Under the pieces are notes generated by a model. That model was not told the origin of the DNA, did no database searches, and saw only the letters and a program-made list of their open reading frames with translations. A stretch of 64,000 nucleotides of DNA from an uncultured Mediterraneibacter sp. (GTDB lineage Bacteria > Bacillota > Clostridia > Lachnospirales > Lachnospiraceae), in assembly GCA_934309345.1 (NCBI GenBank), contig CAKRDD010000003.1, positions 1 to 64,000 on the forward strand, given 5' to 3'. A program made the position numbers and the translations under genes. Positions 50,143 to 59,856 of this stretch are shown here, one piece after another. Position 1 is the first letter of the stretch; each line of letters opens with the position of its first letter.

Positions 50143-50838
50143 ATGGCAATTCAGAGAGTTATATTGACAGATTCCAGAAAAGAAGATGTCTTCTATGAAG
50201 AGGCTATTAAAACCCTCCGTACCAATATGCAGTTCAGTGGTGTAGAGACAAAGAGTATTGTTGTCACAAGCTGTTATCCGAATGAAGGAAAAAGTGACGT
50301 GGCTTTCCAGCTTGCAGTAGAGATTGGAAAGATGGGAAAGAGAGTTCTGATCATAGATGCAGATATTCGTAAGTCCAGTTATATCAAACGTTACCAGATC
50401 AAACAGAAGACCAATGGACTGTCACAGTATTTAAGTGGACAGATTGCTTTGGAGGAAGTGATTTATTCTACAAATTACCGCAATCTTGAGATTATCTTTT
50501 CAGGTCCGTATGCTCCGAACCCGTCAGAGCTTCTGGAGCAGGGACGTTTCGGCAGATTGATCGAAGAGACAAGAAAGAATTATGATTATATTTTGATCGA
50601 CACACCACCGATCATCAGTATGAGTGATGCAGCAATTGCAGCAAAACAGTGTGATGGAGCAATCCTTGTAATCGAGAGCGAAGCAGTAAGCAGAAGAGAT
50701 GCAATGAAAGCAAAAGAACAGCTTACAAAGAGTGGATGTAAGCTTCTCGGTGCAGTACTGAACAAAGTGGATATGAAGAAAGAAAAATACTATAGTAAAT
50801 ATAATTCATACTACTATGGTAAAAGCAAACAGGAATAG
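50143..50838 (+). CDS. cpsD: CpsD/CapB-family tyrosine kinase
   Basis: A 231-residue bacterial tyrosine kinase with P-loop SCYPNEGKSDVAFQLA, the A' motif VLIIDADIRKSS and Walker B YILIDTPP. The C-terminus is Tyr-rich (KYYSKYNSYYYGK), the autophosphorylation cluster. With CpsC it controls polymer length; CpsB reverses it. The gene directly follows cpsC without a gap. Confidence 0.95.
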   Translation: MAIQRVILTDSRKEDVFYEEAIKTLRTNMQFSGVETKSIVVTSCYPNEGKSDVAFQLAVEIGKMGKRVLIIDADIRKSSYIKRYQIKQKTNGLSQYLSGQIALEEVIYSTNYRNLEIIFSGPYAPNPSELLEQGRFGRLIEETRKNYDYILIDTPPIISMSDAAIAAKQCDGAILVIESEAVSRRDAMKAKEQLTKSGCKLLGAVLNKVDMKKEKYYSKYNSYYYGKSKQE

Positions 50839-50975
50839 CCGGATATGCAGTGGAGAATATCCGCTGCATATTCCATTTTACAGAGAAAAACAGATAAAAC
50901 ATTTAAGATAGATAAAATCAGATGTTTTGTTATGTAGTCAGACAGAAGATTATCAGGGGAAAAGGGTGTACGCGA

Positions 50976-52418
50976 ATGTATAGGAAGAACAGTAACGGCT
51001 GGTTGAAGCACTGGGATTTCATTATACTAGATCTTGTTGCATTACAGCTGGCTTATATAAGCAGTTATGTATTGCGCATGGGAACAAGTGATCTGTATCA
51101 TAATGGATTATATCTGAATATCGGGATTATTATTATACTGATAGACATTTGTACAGCTTTCTTTACAGAGCCATATCATGGAATCATGAGAAGAGGATAC
51201 TTTGTAGAGTTTAAGAATGTATTGAAGCATGTGTTTATCGTGAGCGTGCTTGTGATCGTATATCTCTTTATGAGCAAACAGGGAAGCATGACCTCGCGTC
51301 TTGTGATCAGCTCATTCATTCCAATGGCAGTTGTTCTGCTTTATGTGGTGCGAATCGTATGGAAGAAATATTTGCTGAAACATGGCAATATGCTTTATGC
51401 AAAAATGAATATGCTTCTCGTTTCAACAAGTTATGAAATAGATTCCATGTTAAGACAGGTGGAACAGAATGTATTTAATGAATTCGATATTGTCGGAATC
51501 GTACTTGCAGACCGTGAACCGGAAGAAAATGAATCAATCGAAGGAATTCCGGTCGTAAGCAAGATTGATACATTAACTGAATACATACAGACAAGATGGG
51601 TTGATGCTCTTCTTGTTGGAATTAAGAAGAAAACATTGATACCGGAAGATCTGTTTGACACATGTGTGAATATGGGAATTACAGTTCACGAATGTCTGGA
51701 AAACAGAGCAGGATGGGCAGGAAATCAGTTTATTAACCGTATGGGTGGATATACAGTCCTGACTTCCAGCGTCAGAGTGATTTCCTCACGGCAGGCCATG
51801 ATGAAGAGAATGCTGGACATCTGTGGCGGAATCGTTGGAATGATCCTGACAGGTATCATTACAATATTCCTTGCTCCGGCAATCTATATTGCTTCACCGG
51901 GGCCAATCTTCTTCTCTCAGATGAGAGTAGGAAAAAACGGTAAATTATTTAAGATCTATAAATTCCGAAGCATGTATATGGATGCAGAGGAACGCAAGAA
52001 AGAACTGATGAAACAGAACGAGATGAAGGGTCTCATGTTCAAGATGGAGAATGACCCAAGAATCATCGGAAGCGGAGCGGATGGAAGCAAGCATGGACTT
52101 GGCTGGTTTATCCGTAAGACATCTCTGGATGAATTCCCGCAGTTTTGGAATGTACTCAAAGGAGATATGAGCCTCGTAGGAACCCGTCCACCAACAGTAG
52201 ATGAGTGGAAACAGTATGAGCCGTATCACCGCGGAAGACTTGCCGTGAAACCGGGACTGACCGGAATGTGGCAGGTAAGCGGAAGAAGCGATATCACTGA
52301 CTTTGAGGAAGTTGTAAAGCTTGATATGGAATATGTCAAGAACTGGAATATCGGAATGGATATTAAGATTCTGTTCAAGACCGTCGGAGTCGTGCTTAAG
52401 GGCAGCGGATCCAAGTGA
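50976..52418 (+). CDS. Undecaprenyl-phosphate sugar phosphotransferase (priming transferase)
   Basis: About 480 residues from ATG 50976 (AAAAGGG upstream; an earlier ATG at 50922 has no site). Four to five N-terminal membrane helices, a CoA-binding-like middle (FDIVGIVLADREPEENE), and the C-terminal bacterial sugar transferase domain with KIYKFRSMYMDAEERK, ENDPRI, RKTSLDEFPQFWNVLKGDMS and GLTGMWQVSGRS. It loads the first sugar phosphate on undecaprenyl phosphate and so starts repeat-unit synthesis. Confidence 0.94.
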   Translation: MYRKNSNGWLKHWDFIILDLVALQLAYISSYVLRMGTSDLYHNGLYLNIGIIIILIDICTAFFTEPYHGIMRRGYFVEFKNVLKHVFIVSVLVIVYLFMSKQGSMTSRLVISSFIPMAVVLLYVVRIVWKKYLLKHGNMLYAKMNMLLVSTSYEIDSMLRQVEQNVFNEFDIVGIVLADREPEENESIEGIPVVSKIDTLTEYIQTRWVDALLVGIKKKTLIPEDLFDTCVNMGITVHECLENRAGWAGNQFINRMGGYTVLTSSVRVISSRQAMMKRMLDICGGIVGMILTGIITIFLAPAIYIASPGPIFFSQMRVGKNGKLFKIYKFRSMYMDAEERKKELMKQNEMKGLMFKMENDPRIIGSGADGSKHGLGWFIRKTSLDEFPQFWNVLKGDMSLVGTRPPTVDEWKQYEPYHRGRLAVKPGLTGMWQVSGRSDITDFEEVVKLDMEYVKNWNIGMDIKILFKTVGVVLKGSGSK

Positions 52419-52506
52419 TGGATTGGATGGAAGAGATAAGGAAAATGATATAAGAATGATGATCTGCAGTGGAACCGGGCGGGGAAGCTGCAGGTGTTAT
52501 TGATAT

Positions 52507-52615
52507 TGAATGTATAGCTATAGGGAGAAAAAACGGAGAGGGAAGACTGGGGGGCTTGGTGAGAGGTTTTTCTTTTTTTTGAGGAATTGAACGTATAGCT
52601 ACAGGAGGAAAAATA
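52507..52615 (+). repeat. Junction with duplicated ribosome-site sequence
   Basis: Two imperfect copies of a 26-base block: TTGAATGTATAGCTATAGGG at about 52507-52526 and TTGAACGTATAGCTACAGGA at about 52587-52606, each followed by an AGAAAAA/GGAAAAA tail. The second provides the ribosome site of the next gene; the first leads into 60 bases with no gene. It looks like the leftover of a replaced gene. The 52419-52615 gap holds nothing else. Confidence 0.6.
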
Positions 52616-53680
52616 ATGAGTTTAGTGGATATGAACAATAAAACAATTCTTGTAACAGGAGCAGCTGGATTTATCGGATCTAATTTAGTGAAAAGAATAT
52701 GTGAAGAAAATCCATCAGCAATCGTAATAGGTATTGACAATATGAATGATTATTATGATGTATCACTGAAAGATTTTCGCTTAAATGAGCTAGCTAAGTA
52801 TCCCACATTTACTTTTGTAAAAGGAAATATTGCTGACAAAGTTTTAATCATGGAAGTATTTGAAAAATATAAACCTTCTGTGGTTGTAAATCTTGCAGCA
52901 CAGGCCGGTGTGCGTTATTCCATCACTAATCCGGATGCCTATGTGGAATCAAACTTAGTTGGTTTTTTTAATATTTTGGAGGAATGCCGTCATTCATATG
53001 ACAATGGCCAGAAAGGAGTAGAGCATTTAGTATATGCTTCTTCTTCCAGTGTATATGGAATGAATAAGAAAGTTCCCTATAGTACAGATGATAAAGTAGA
53101 TAATCCTATTTCTCTTTATGCAGCAACTAAGAAATCAAATGAATTGATGGCGCACTCATATTCTAAACTGTATAACATCCCTTCAACAGGTCTACGTTTC
53201 TTCACTGTATATGGTCCGGCAGGACGTCCGGATATGGCATATTTTGGATTTACAAACAAATTAGTGAAGGGAGAGACAATCAAAATCTTTAATTATGGTA
53301 ATTGTAAACGAGATTTTACATATGTTGATGACATTGTTGAAGGTGTTTTTCGCGTGATGAAAAAAGCTCCTGATAAAAAGAATGGTGAGGATGGACTTCC
53401 AATTCCACCGTATGCAGTTTATAACATCGGAAATCAGGATCCAGAGAATCTTTTGGATTTTGTAAAGATTTTAAGCGAGGAGTTAGTTCGTGCAAAGGTA
53501 CTACCAGAAGATTATGACTTTGAGGCTCACAAGGAACTTGTTCCTATGCAACCAGGGGATGTTCCAGTGACGTATGCGGACACAAGTGCACTGGAACGTG
53601 ACTTTGGATATAAGCCATCTACAAGTCTGCGTGAGGGATTACGTAAGTTTGCTGAGTGGTATGCAGAGTTTTATAAATAA
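52616..53680 (+). CDS. UDP-glucuronate 4-epimerase-like NAD-dependent epimerase
   Basis: A 354-residue short-chain dehydrogenase-fold enzyme. GAAGFIGSNLVKRI (NAD site), YASSSSVYG, the YAATKKSNE catalytic Tyr-x3-Lys, and the family-specific RFFTVYGPAGRPDMAYFGFT point to UDP-glucuronate/galacturonate epimerases (CapI type). It probably makes UDP-galacturonate from the product of the next gene. AGGAGG is 8 bp upstream. Confidence 0.9.
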   Translation: MSLVDMNNKTILVTGAAGFIGSNLVKRICEENPSAIVIGIDNMNDYYDVSLKDFRLNELAKYPTFTFVKGNIADKVLIMEVFEKYKPSVVVNLAAQAGVRYSITNPDAYVESNLVGFFNILEECRHSYDNGQKGVEHLVYASSSSVYGMNKKVPYSTDDKVDNPISLYAATKKSNELMAHSYSKLYNIPSTGLRFFTVYGPAGRPDMAYFGFTNKLVKGETIKIFNYGNCKRDFTYVDDIVEGVFRVMKKAPDKKNGEDGLPIPPYAVYNIGNQDPENLLDFVKILSEELVRAKVLPEDYDFEAHKELVPMQPGDVPVTYADTSALERDFGYKPSTSLREGLRKFAEWYAEFYK

Positions 53681-53701
53681 GCAAATTAGAGGAATAGAGA
53701 A

Positions 53702-54952
53702 ATGAGAGAATTTAATAATTTAAAAATTGCTGTTGCAGGTACTGGTTATGTTGGTTTATCTATTGCCACCTTACTTTCCCAACATCACGAGGTGACAGCA
53801 GTAGATATCATTCCAGAAAAGGTTGAACTTATTAATAACAAGAAATCTCCGATTCAGGACGAATATATTGAAAAATATTTAGCAGAGAAAGAATTGAATC
53901 TGACAGCAACATTAGATGCAAAGGCAGCATATTCTGATGCAGATTTTGTTGTTATCGCAGCTCCAACAAATTATGATAGCAAGAAAAACTTTTTTGATAC
54001 GAGTGCTGTTGAAGCGGTTATCAAATTAGTTATTGAGTATAATCCAGAGGCGATTATGATTATAAAATCTACAATACCAGTTGGTTATACCGCAAGTGTG
54101 AGAGAAAAGTTTCATTGTGACAACATTATTTTTAGTCCGGAATTTCTGCGTGAAAGTAAGGCACTTTACGACAATCTATATCCGTCTCGAATAATTGTTG
54201 GAACAGATATGGAGAATGCACGCTTGGTAAAGGCAGCACATATATTTGCAGAATTACTTCAGGAAGGTGCAATAAAAGAAAATATCGATACGTTGTTTAT
54301 GGGATTTACTGAGGCAGAAGCGGTCAAATTGTTTGCCAATACTTATCTGGCTCTGCGTGTTAGTTATTTCAATGAACTGGATACTTATGCTGAGATGAAA
54401 GACTTGAATACACAACAGATTATCAACGGTGTTTGTCTCGATCCACGTATCGGAACTCATTACAATAATCCGTCTTTTGGTTACGGTGGTTATTGTCTTC
54501 CAAAGGATACCAAGCAGTTGTTAGCGAATTATGCGGATGTACCGGAGAATTTGATTGAAGCTATTGTTGAAAGTAATAGAACAAGAAAAGACTTTATTGC
54601 AGATCGTGTTTTGGAAATTGCTGGAGCTTATGAAGCTAATGATAGTTGGGATGAAAGCAAGGAAAAAGAAGTTGTGGTTGGTGTTTACCGTCTAACTATG
54701 AAGAGCAACAGCGACAACTTCCGTCAGAGTAGCATTCAAGGTGTCATGAAGCGCATCAAGGCCAAGGGAGCAACGGTTATTATCTATGAGCCGACATTGA
54801 AAAATGGTGAGAAGTTCTTTGGCTCTGTTGTTGTGAATGATTTGGATGAGTTTAAGAAGCAAAGTCAGGCTATTATCGCAAACCGATATGATAAGTGTCT
54901 TGATGACGTAAAAGAGAAGGTTTATACAAGAGATATTTTCCAGCGTGATTAA
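53702..54952 (+). CDS. ugd: UDP-glucose 6-dehydrogenase
   Basis: A 416-residue enzyme that oxidises UDP-glucose to UDP-glucuronate. AVAGTGYVGLSIATLLSQ is the NAD site, FSPEFLRESKALYDNLYPSRIIVG and GYGGYCLPKDTKQL (catalytic Cys) are diagnostic. The substrate-binding hinge LALRVSYFNELDTYA is also present. It feeds the epimerase upstream and suggests uronic acids in the polymer. Confidence 0.95.
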   Translation: MREFNNLKIAVAGTGYVGLSIATLLSQHHEVTAVDIIPEKVELINNKKSPIQDEYIEKYLAEKELNLTATLDAKAAYSDADFVVIAAPTNYDSKKNFFDTSAVEAVIKLVIEYNPEAIMIIKSTIPVGYTASVREKFHCDNIIFSPEFLRESKALYDNLYPSRIIVGTDMENARLVKAAHIFAELLQEGAIKENIDTLFMGFTEAEAVKLFANTYLALRVSYFNELDTYAEMKDLNTQQIINGVCLDPRIGTHYNNPSFGYGGYCLPKDTKQLLANYADVPENLIEAIVESNRTRKDFIADRVLEIAGAYEANDSWDESKEKEVVVGVYRLTMKSNSDNFRQSSIQGVMKRIKAKGATVIIYEPTLKNGEKFFGSVVVNDLDEFKKQSQAIIANRYDKCLDDVKEKVYTRDIFQRD

Positions 54953-54990
54953 TAACGTGGATGGAGAAATATACAGAGAGGAGAGGCGGA

Positions 54991-56256
54991 ATGGCAAAGA
55001 AGAAGTTGCTAATTTACGCACATTATTACATACCTGATACTGCATCCACGGGTCAGATCCTCCGTGAGTTAGCGGAGGGAATGCTGGATAAGTTTGATAT
55101 TACGGTAATTTGCGTAGTTCCGAGCTACCTTGGAACTATTGAAGATAGATATAAGACACAGAAGTATTACGAAGAAGAAATTAACGGCGTAAAAGTTTTG
55201 CGAATCCGAGTTCCAGAATTCAGCAAGACCAACAAGAAGAGCCGTGTGAAGAATATTGTTTCCTATTTCTTTAGAGCAATGGGGGCAACCTTCAAGGTCG
55301 GAAAGCAGGACTATGTGTTTTCCATTTCCCAGCCACCTATCCTTGGTGGCCTGCTGGGTGTTTGGGGAAAATGGGTGAAACACGCTAAGTACATTTACAA
55401 CATTCAGGACTTTAACCCGGAACAGGTGCTGGCTGTTGGCTATACCAAAAGCAAATTTGTTACCGATGCCATGATGTGGTTTGACAAGTTCAGCTGCAAG
55501 AGAAGTGACCTGATTATCACAGTTGGTCGAGATCTGGTTGAAACAGTAGAAGGACGGTTCAAGGGCAAGAAAGTTCCAAAGGCGGTCATGATCAACAACT
55601 GGATCGATGAGAACGAGATCTATCCTCTGGAATCGGATAACGAGAGAGTAGCTGCTTTCAAGAAGAAGTACGGTCTGGATAGCAAGTTTGTCATCATGTA
55701 CTCCGGCAACATCGGCCTGTACTACGACCTAGAGAATCTGATCAAAGTCGTTGAGAAGTTCGGAGCAGATACCAAGACGGCGGATGGTCGAGAAGTCGTT
55801 TTTGCCTTTGTTGGTGCTGGCTCTGTGCTGAAAACACTGGAAGATTATGTGGCAGAGCATCACATGGAGAATGTGGTCTTTATCCCGTATCAGGACAAGG
55901 CTGATCTGATTTATAGTCTGAACGCTGGTGATGTCCACTGGTGCGTGAATGCTAAAGGCATTAAAGGCGTGAGTTGTCCGTCAAAATATTACGGTCTGGC
56001 TTCTGCGGCAAGGCCAGTAATTGGGGTCTTGGAATTTGGCTCTGAGATCCGTTGCATTATCGAGGATACAAAGGGCGGTCTGTGCTGCGAACCGGGTGAG
56101 TATGACAAGGTGGAAGAAAACATTCGCTGGTTCATTGACAATGCTGGCAGCGAAGAACTGAAAGCAATGGGAGCTAGAAGCCGGGAAAATCTTGAAAAGA
56201 ATCTGACCAGAAATGTAAGCGTACAGAAGTATGCGGAAGAAATTCTGAAGCTGTAA
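54991..56256 (+). CDS. Glycosyltransferase family 4 (WbuB-like)
   Basis: About 421 residues from ATG 54991, behind AGAGGAGAGG. N-terminal Rossmann with YAHYYIPDTASTGQILRELAE and C-terminal GT4 domain with IMYSGNIGLYYDLENLIKV and VPYQ-like donor-site SCPSKYYGLASAARPVIG. It resembles WbuB-type transferases that add an amino sugar. The gene is noticeably GC-richer than the following genes, so it may have a separate origin. Confidence 0.88.
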   Translation: MAKKKLLIYAHYYIPDTASTGQILRELAEGMLDKFDITVICVVPSYLGTIEDRYKTQKYYEEEINGVKVLRIRVPEFSKTNKKSRVKNIVSYFFRAMGATFKVGKQDYVFSISQPPILGGLLGVWGKWVKHAKYIYNIQDFNPEQVLAVGYTKSKFVTDAMMWFDKFSCKRSDLIITVGRDLVETVEGRFKGKKVPKAVMINNWIDENEIYPLESDNERVAAFKKKYGLDSKFVIMYSGNIGLYYDLENLIKVVEKFGADTKTADGREVVFAFVGAGSVLKTLEDYVAEHHMENVVFIPYQDKADLIYSLNAGDVHWCVNAKGIKGVSCPSKYYGLASAARPVIGVLEFGSEIRCIIEDTKGGLCCEPGEYDKVEENIRWFIDNAGSEELKAMGARSRENLEKNLTRNVSVQKYAEEILKL

Positions 56257-56297
56257 AAGTCAAGGAAGAAAAGAGAAAATTTTGAGAGGGACAGTAA

Positions 56298-57353
56298 TTG
56301 AGAGTTTTATTTGTTTTAAGAAAGCTGTGCTACAACTATGATGGTGCAAGCAAAGTTCTAACTATGGTTTGTAATGAGCTCGCAAATAAAGGAATTGAAA
56401 CGTATTGTTATGTTTATTCTGGAATTATTGATGACAATAGATTGTCGTCCAATGTTGTTTGCCTTAAAGGAAATGGTGAGCATCCTATAAATCAGACTAG
56501 AAAAACAATAAAAAACGTCAGGCCGGATGTAATTATTTCATTTATCACAAATGCTAATACCATTTCGATACTTGCATCAAGTGGATTAAAAATTCCAGTC
56601 ATTGTATGCGAAAGATCCGATCCTTTTTTGGAATCAAATGCAAAAATTAAAATGATGCGACAACTTTATAGATTTGCATCAGGTGCGGTATTTCAAACCA
56701 CAGGTGCTCAACAATATTACAAATGGGTTAAAAATAGTGTTGTAATAGCTAATCCAATTGAGAAAAGCGAGTTTAGGGTCAACAAAAAATTCTCGGAAAG
56801 AAAAATGTCAATCGCGGCAGTATCCAGATTGGATATAAGACAAAAGCGACTCGATATTTTACTTGAATCGTTCTCGATCATTAGAAAAAAAAGAGATGTT
56901 CACTTGGATATTTATGGAGATGGACTTCCAGAAAATCGAGCAAGAGTCGAGAATATTATTAGAGAGTTGAAATTGGAAAAGGACGTTACATTACATGGGA
57001 AAGTTACAGATGTTTTGGAAAAAATATCGGATAGCAAAATGTATGTACTTTCGTCGGACTTTGAAGGAATACCGAATTCATTACTTGAAGCAATGTCTAT
57101 AGGAATGCCAGTTGTTTCTACAGACTGTAGCCCAGGTGGGGCCAGACTGCTTATAGAAAATGGAGTAAATGGTCTTTTAGTTAAAACTGGAAACAGCGGA
57201 GAATTGGCATCTGCTATGGAAGTATACTTCGAAAATCCGGATTTTGCAGATAAGTGTGGAAAAGCCGCATTATCTGTAAATGAAAAATTTTCTGCAAGTC
57301 AAATACTATACGAGTGGGAAAGCTATATTAAATCTATTGCGAGGAAAAAATGA
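56298..57353 (+). CDS. Glycosyltransferase family 4
   Basis: A 351-residue transferase starting at TTG 56298 with GAGAGGG upstream. The C-terminal half has AAVSRLDIRQKRLDILLES and YGDGLPENR, then SSDFEGIPNSLLEAMSIGMPVVS, the E-x7-E donor-binding signature of GT4. It links one sugar in the repeat unit; specificity cannot be read. Confidence 0.88.
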   Translation: MRVLFVLRKLCYNYDGASKVLTMVCNELANKGIETYCYVYSGIIDDNRLSSNVVCLKGNGEHPINQTRKTIKNVRPDVIISFITNANTISILASSGLKIPVIVCERSDPFLESNAKIKMMRQLYRFASGAVFQTTGAQQYYKWVKNSVVIANPIEKSEFRVNKKFSERKMSIAAVSRLDIRQKRLDILLESFSIIRKKRDVHLDIYGDGLPENRARVENIIRELKLEKDVTLHGKVTDVLEKISDSKMYVLSSDFEGIPNSLLEAMSIGMPVVSTDCSPGGARLLIENGVNGLLVKTGNSGELASAMEVYFENPDFADKCGKAALSVNEKFSASQILYEWESYIKSIARKK

Positions 57354-57354
57354 T

Positions 57355-58413
57355 ATGAAAATATATTTGTTGTCTGTACACAATATTGGAAACAATTTTG
57401 GAACAACACTACAGGCATGTGCATTATATGATTATGTATTTGAAATAAATTCAGACACCACAATTATAAACTATCGGCCTAAATATTCGTACAATAAGGG
57501 AAAATTTGGACAGCTTGTAAAAAAAGTTCTCTATTTCAAAGATGCAATGTTGCAAGAAAAAAGGTATAGAGAATATTACGACTCACATTCGAAATTAACT
57601 GAAAAGGTAGAAAGATATTCTGATTTAAGGAAATTTAATGACGGAGATCTTTATATTATTGGAAGCGATCAGGTGTGGAATCCGTCATATGATTGCGGAA
57701 ACGATCCAGCCTATTATTTGAAATTTGTGAACGGAAATAAGATTGCATATTCAGCAAGTGTGGGTCAGGTGTTGGATGATAAACAGCTTGCAAATTTATG
57801 TTCTTTAATCAATGACTTTTCGTATATTGGAGTTCGAGAATCATGTACTTATGAACAACTCAGCAAGTTACAGTTCAACAATATTAAACATGTTGTAGAT
57901 CCTGTTTTTTTACATTCAGTGCAATATTATAGAGATGTAAAATTTCAGTCGCCATTTTCTAATTATATTCTTGTATATGCCGTGACATATGATGAAGAGA
58001 TAGAACAAACAATACAAGAAGCAAGAAAGTTACTGGGCAAGAAGGTCGTCCTTTTGGGAGGGTACAGATTAAAATATTCTTGCGATTTATATTATAGAAG
58101 TGCAGGACCAAGCGAATTTGCAAATTTAATAATGAATTGCGATTTGTTTATTGCAAATTCTTTCCATGGATGTGCATTTTCAATCTTATTTGAACGTCAA
58201 TTTGTTGTATTCAAGTCTAAAGTGGCGACAGAGAGAATAGAGAGCTTACTGAAAAAACTTGATCTTGAAGAGCGGATGATATCAAATAGTTCAGAACTTA
58301 AAGAACAAATTGAGAATCCAATACAATATAAAACGGTAACTAAGAAGTTAAAAGGATGGATTGAGGAGTCTAAGGAATTCCTTAATAGTGCGATTTGCTT
58401 ATTCGAAAAATGA
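57355..58413 (+). CDS. Polysaccharide pyruvyl transferase family protein
   Basis: About 352 residues, ATG 57355 directly after the previous stop, with GAGGAAAA site. NIGNNFGTTLQACALYDY, YIIGSDQVWNPSYD, IAYSASVGQ and the late LFIANSFHGCAFSILFERQFV are the standard motifs of this family. It would add pyruvate ketals or act as a related phosphosugar-modifying enzyme. The ferredoxin-like protein at the end of the locus usually accompanies it. Confidence 0.9.
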   Translation: MKIYLLSVHNIGNNFGTTLQACALYDYVFEINSDTTIINYRPKYSYNKGKFGQLVKKVLYFKDAMLQEKRYREYYDSHSKLTEKVERYSDLRKFNDGDLYIIGSDQVWNPSYDCGNDPAYYLKFVNGNKIAYSASVGQVLDDKQLANLCSLINDFSYIGVRESCTYEQLSKLQFNNIKHVVDPVFLHSVQYYRDVKFQSPFSNYILVYAVTYDEEIEQTIQEARKLLGKKVVLLGGYRLKYSCDLYYRSAGPSEFANLIMNCDLFIANSFHGCAFSILFERQFVVFKSKVATERIESLLKKLDLEERMISNSSELKEQIENPIQYKTVTKKLKGWIEESKEFLNSAICLFEK

Positions 58414-58436
58414 GACGGTGAGGGGTTCAATACTAG

Positions 58437-59840
58437 ATGGGTAAAAGAATTAATATTAAAATAACGACAGCGATTAACGTCATAATATTATTGTCCTTGT
58501 TTTTGATATTTTTGAGCACTGGAGAAAAAGCATGGTCTGATTTGGAAGAGGTAACAAGAATTTTAAGCATCATTTCAATTGGATTGTTAGCTTGGTATAT
58601 TTTCTTAATTAAGAAGTTTAAACTCAAAATCTATGATTTCAGAATATACTTCATTGTCCTAAACATGATATTTATCATGGGGCAAATTTGGATTTGTTTC
58701 TTTGGAAAACAAGAATATCTTTTTTGGAAATTATTGTTGAGAGCTAATATTGCAGCAGTTATGAATGGCGGCATGATTGCATTGTTAATTCAGCATGGCT
58801 TTGTTACGGGAATGTTTAGCGGAAAAGAAAAGACATCGACGCTAAATAGAAAACCCGTAGAATATGGTAGCAATCTTTTATGGAATACGGGTCTAATTAC
58901 GTTCATCGTTTTTTTTCCACTAAAAATATACTACGATGTGGTGTATATGGCTGCCGCCGCTGCGACCAGCGGATATTTGGATAGCTCGCAAATAAGCGTA
59001 AACGGCATGATATATTGCTTTGGCGTTGTTTCTTTGGTGGGCGTTTTTTACATGATTGAAAGTAAAAAGCTTAGTAAAAATGGCGTGAAAATATTAGTGG
59101 CCGTTATATCAATATATTTTATTATAACAATGCTAGGAACAGGTGACAGAAGATTTGCAATAATCGCATTGCTGTGCATCCTTTTGTGCTATTTTCATAG
59201 TTATAAGATTAAACTGAAAGCTTCCGTTATTATTCCAGTATTGTGTATAGGATATGTTGCTTTAGTCTTTTTAAATATTATTAGTTCAACAAGAAAAACG
59301 ACAGGAATTCCAAGTGGTGCGGCGTTGTTGGATGCAGTAATTAATGGAATGCTATCTTTTGATGTGATTTGGGATAATTTTGCGGAGTTTGGTATAACAT
59401 TAATGTGCTATGTTTATACATACCAGTATTTTCCGGCCTTATTTCCGTATAGAATGGGTTCTCAGCTTATTGTAAATATTGTAGCGGTATTACCGATAGG
59501 CGGTATCTTGGCTAATTGGAAGGAAGCTACCGGAATTCAAACAGCAATTAATAATTATGTAAAGCAGCCTTTAGGCGGTGCATTAGGAACAGATTTATAT
59601 GGAAATTTTGGAATGTTTTCGTTTGTGGTTGCGGTGGCATTAGGCTTTCTTATGAAGCGCTTAATGGACATTAGAAAAGTAGAATTGTCCGATTATGAAA
59701 GTGCAAAGTATTTTTCATTAATGTACATTATGATTAATATGGTTCGAGCAGGTTTTGGGGAAATAATAAGATTGGGATTCTATTGTTACTTCGTTCCAAT
59801 AATTATTTTGCTTTTATTGGCTCAAAAAAACAAGCAATAA
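58437..59840 (+). CDS. wzy: Oligosaccharide repeat-unit polymerase (Wzy-like)
   Basis: A 467-residue, very hydrophobic protein with about twelve membrane segments and one larger loop before the last helices (NWKEATGIQTAINNYVKQPLGGALGTDLYG), the layout of O-antigen/EPS polymerases. Sequence similarity between Wzy proteins is low, so the call rests on topology, length and context between glycosyltransferases and flippase. Confidence 0.8.
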   Translation: MGKRINIKITTAINVIILLSLFLIFLSTGEKAWSDLEEVTRILSIISIGLLAWYIFLIKKFKLKIYDFRIYFIVLNMIFIMGQIWICFFGKQEYLFWKLLLRANIAAVMNGGMIALLIQHGFVTGMFSGKEKTSTLNRKPVEYGSNLLWNTGLITFIVFFPLKIYYDVVYMAAAAATSGYLDSSQISVNGMIYCFGVVSLVGVFYMIESKKLSKNGVKILVAVISIYFIITMLGTGDRRFAIIALLCILLCYFHSYKIKLKASVIIPVLCIGYVALVFLNIISSTRKTTGIPSGAALLDAVINGMLSFDVIWDNFAEFGITLMCYVYTYQYFPALFPYRMGSQLIVNIVAVLPIGGILANWKEATGIQTAINNYVKQPLGGALGTDLYGNFGMFSFVVAVALGFLMKRLMDIRKVELSDYESAKYFSLMYIMINMVRAGFGEIIRLGFYCYFVPIIILLLLAQKNKQ

Positions 59841-59856
59841 AAGAAAGGTGTAAATA

